Shown piece by piece: positions 63,924-64,000 of a DNA stretch of 64,000 nt. A program made the position numbers and the translations under genes. How positions within the stretch are numbered: the stretch's first letter is position 1; every line of letters begins with the position of its first letter. The stretch spans positions 953,962 through 1,017,961 of the forward strand of contig NZ_CP125669.1 of NCBI RefSeq assembly GCF_030053775.1. The letters are read 5' to 3'. The notes beneath the pieces were generated by a model. It was not told the DNA's origin, made no database searches, and was given only the letters and a program-made list of their open reading frames with translations. Source of the DNA: Acinetobacter corruptisaponis (GTDB lineage: Bacteria; Pseudomonadota; Gammaproteobacteria; Pseudomonadales; Moraxellaceae).

Positions 63924-64000
63924 TGGTCAGACTCCTCAATCCATTTCTTAGCATCATCTAAATCCATAAAGCCGTATTGAAATTCATAATTTAGAAAAAG
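63920..64000 (-). CDS. C-terminal end of a phage protein (continues outside window)
   Basis: The last 26 codons are visible: FLNYEFQYGFMDLDDAKKW and an acidic end. It overlaps the next gene by ATGA. Too short to identify. Confidence 0.6.
   Translation of the reverse strand, partial: LFLNYEFQYGFMDLDDAKKWIEESDQ

Noticed and set aside
40200..64000. Diversity-generating retroelement, as in the related phage BPP-1
   Set aside because: No reverse-transcriptase frame and no template/variable repeat pair near the tailspike in this window.

Overview
The window is A+T-rich chromosomal DNA of an Acinetobacter-type gammaproteobacterium. This is an inference from gene content and order: proB-obgE, a long glyceraldehyde-3-phosphate dehydrogenase of about 485 residues, uvrB, ubiCA, glnA, trpGDC, smrA and folE, with DUF1615, DUF3015, DUF4105 and DUF2726 proteins between them. 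About 34 kb of housekeeping chromosome (roughly 6.4 to 40.2 kb) lies between the ends of two prophages. Both prophages continue past the window edges.

Left prophage (1-6.2 kb, all + strand): the end of an S24-type repressor, a terminator, a strong promoter flanked by a perfect palindromic operator, then an early operon of small overlapping genes with a RecT annealing protein and a YqaJ-type exonuclease. It ends with a PrtN-family protein and a striking inverted repeat that may be an attachment site. The layout resembles the lambda PL operon (repressor, OL/PL, recombination genes, xis-like gene, att), but no integrase is present where int would be expected.

Chromosome (6.4-40.2 kb): ordinary metabolic and repair genes, a tRNA-Asn, and many clear intrinsic terminators. 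Three accessory events stand out. A degenerate integrative element of about 0.9 kb sits at the 5' end of trpG. It duplicated the first 17 bp of the gene and keeps only the N-terminal half of a P4-type integrase. A DUF262/DUF1524 protein gene (GmrSD-like, probable defence or restriction) between trpC and smrA is interrupted by an IS982-family element with a 7-bp target duplication. A second IS982-family element, also with a 7-bp duplication, has landed between two divergent small genes.

Right prophage (40.2-64 kb, mostly - strand): a podovirus-type virion operon. In transcription order (from right to left) it has small genes, portal, a Bbp19-like protein, scaffold, capsid, a Gp49-family protein, tail tubular A and B, a GNAT acetyltransferase, three internal or ejection proteins (one with a lytic transglycosylase domain), small membrane genes, a lysogeny-control island, small and large terminase, an SGNH-esterase tailspike, holin and N-acetylmuramidase.

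The most interesting region is the control island at 45.4-46.8 kb. It has the logic of the P22 immI region: two divergent ribbon-helix-helix repressors (Mnt-like and Arc-like), three CCTCA-N3-TGAGG operators between them, and a KilA-N protein in the position of the antirepressor ant downstream of arc. On the opposite strand, in the arc-ant gap, an extended -10 sequence and an intrinsic terminator would define an RNA of about 65 nt antisense to the ant start, like P22 sar RNA. It also occupies the same map position as in P22, between the ejection proteins and the tailspike, next to small membrane-protein genes that could be superinfection-exclusion functions.
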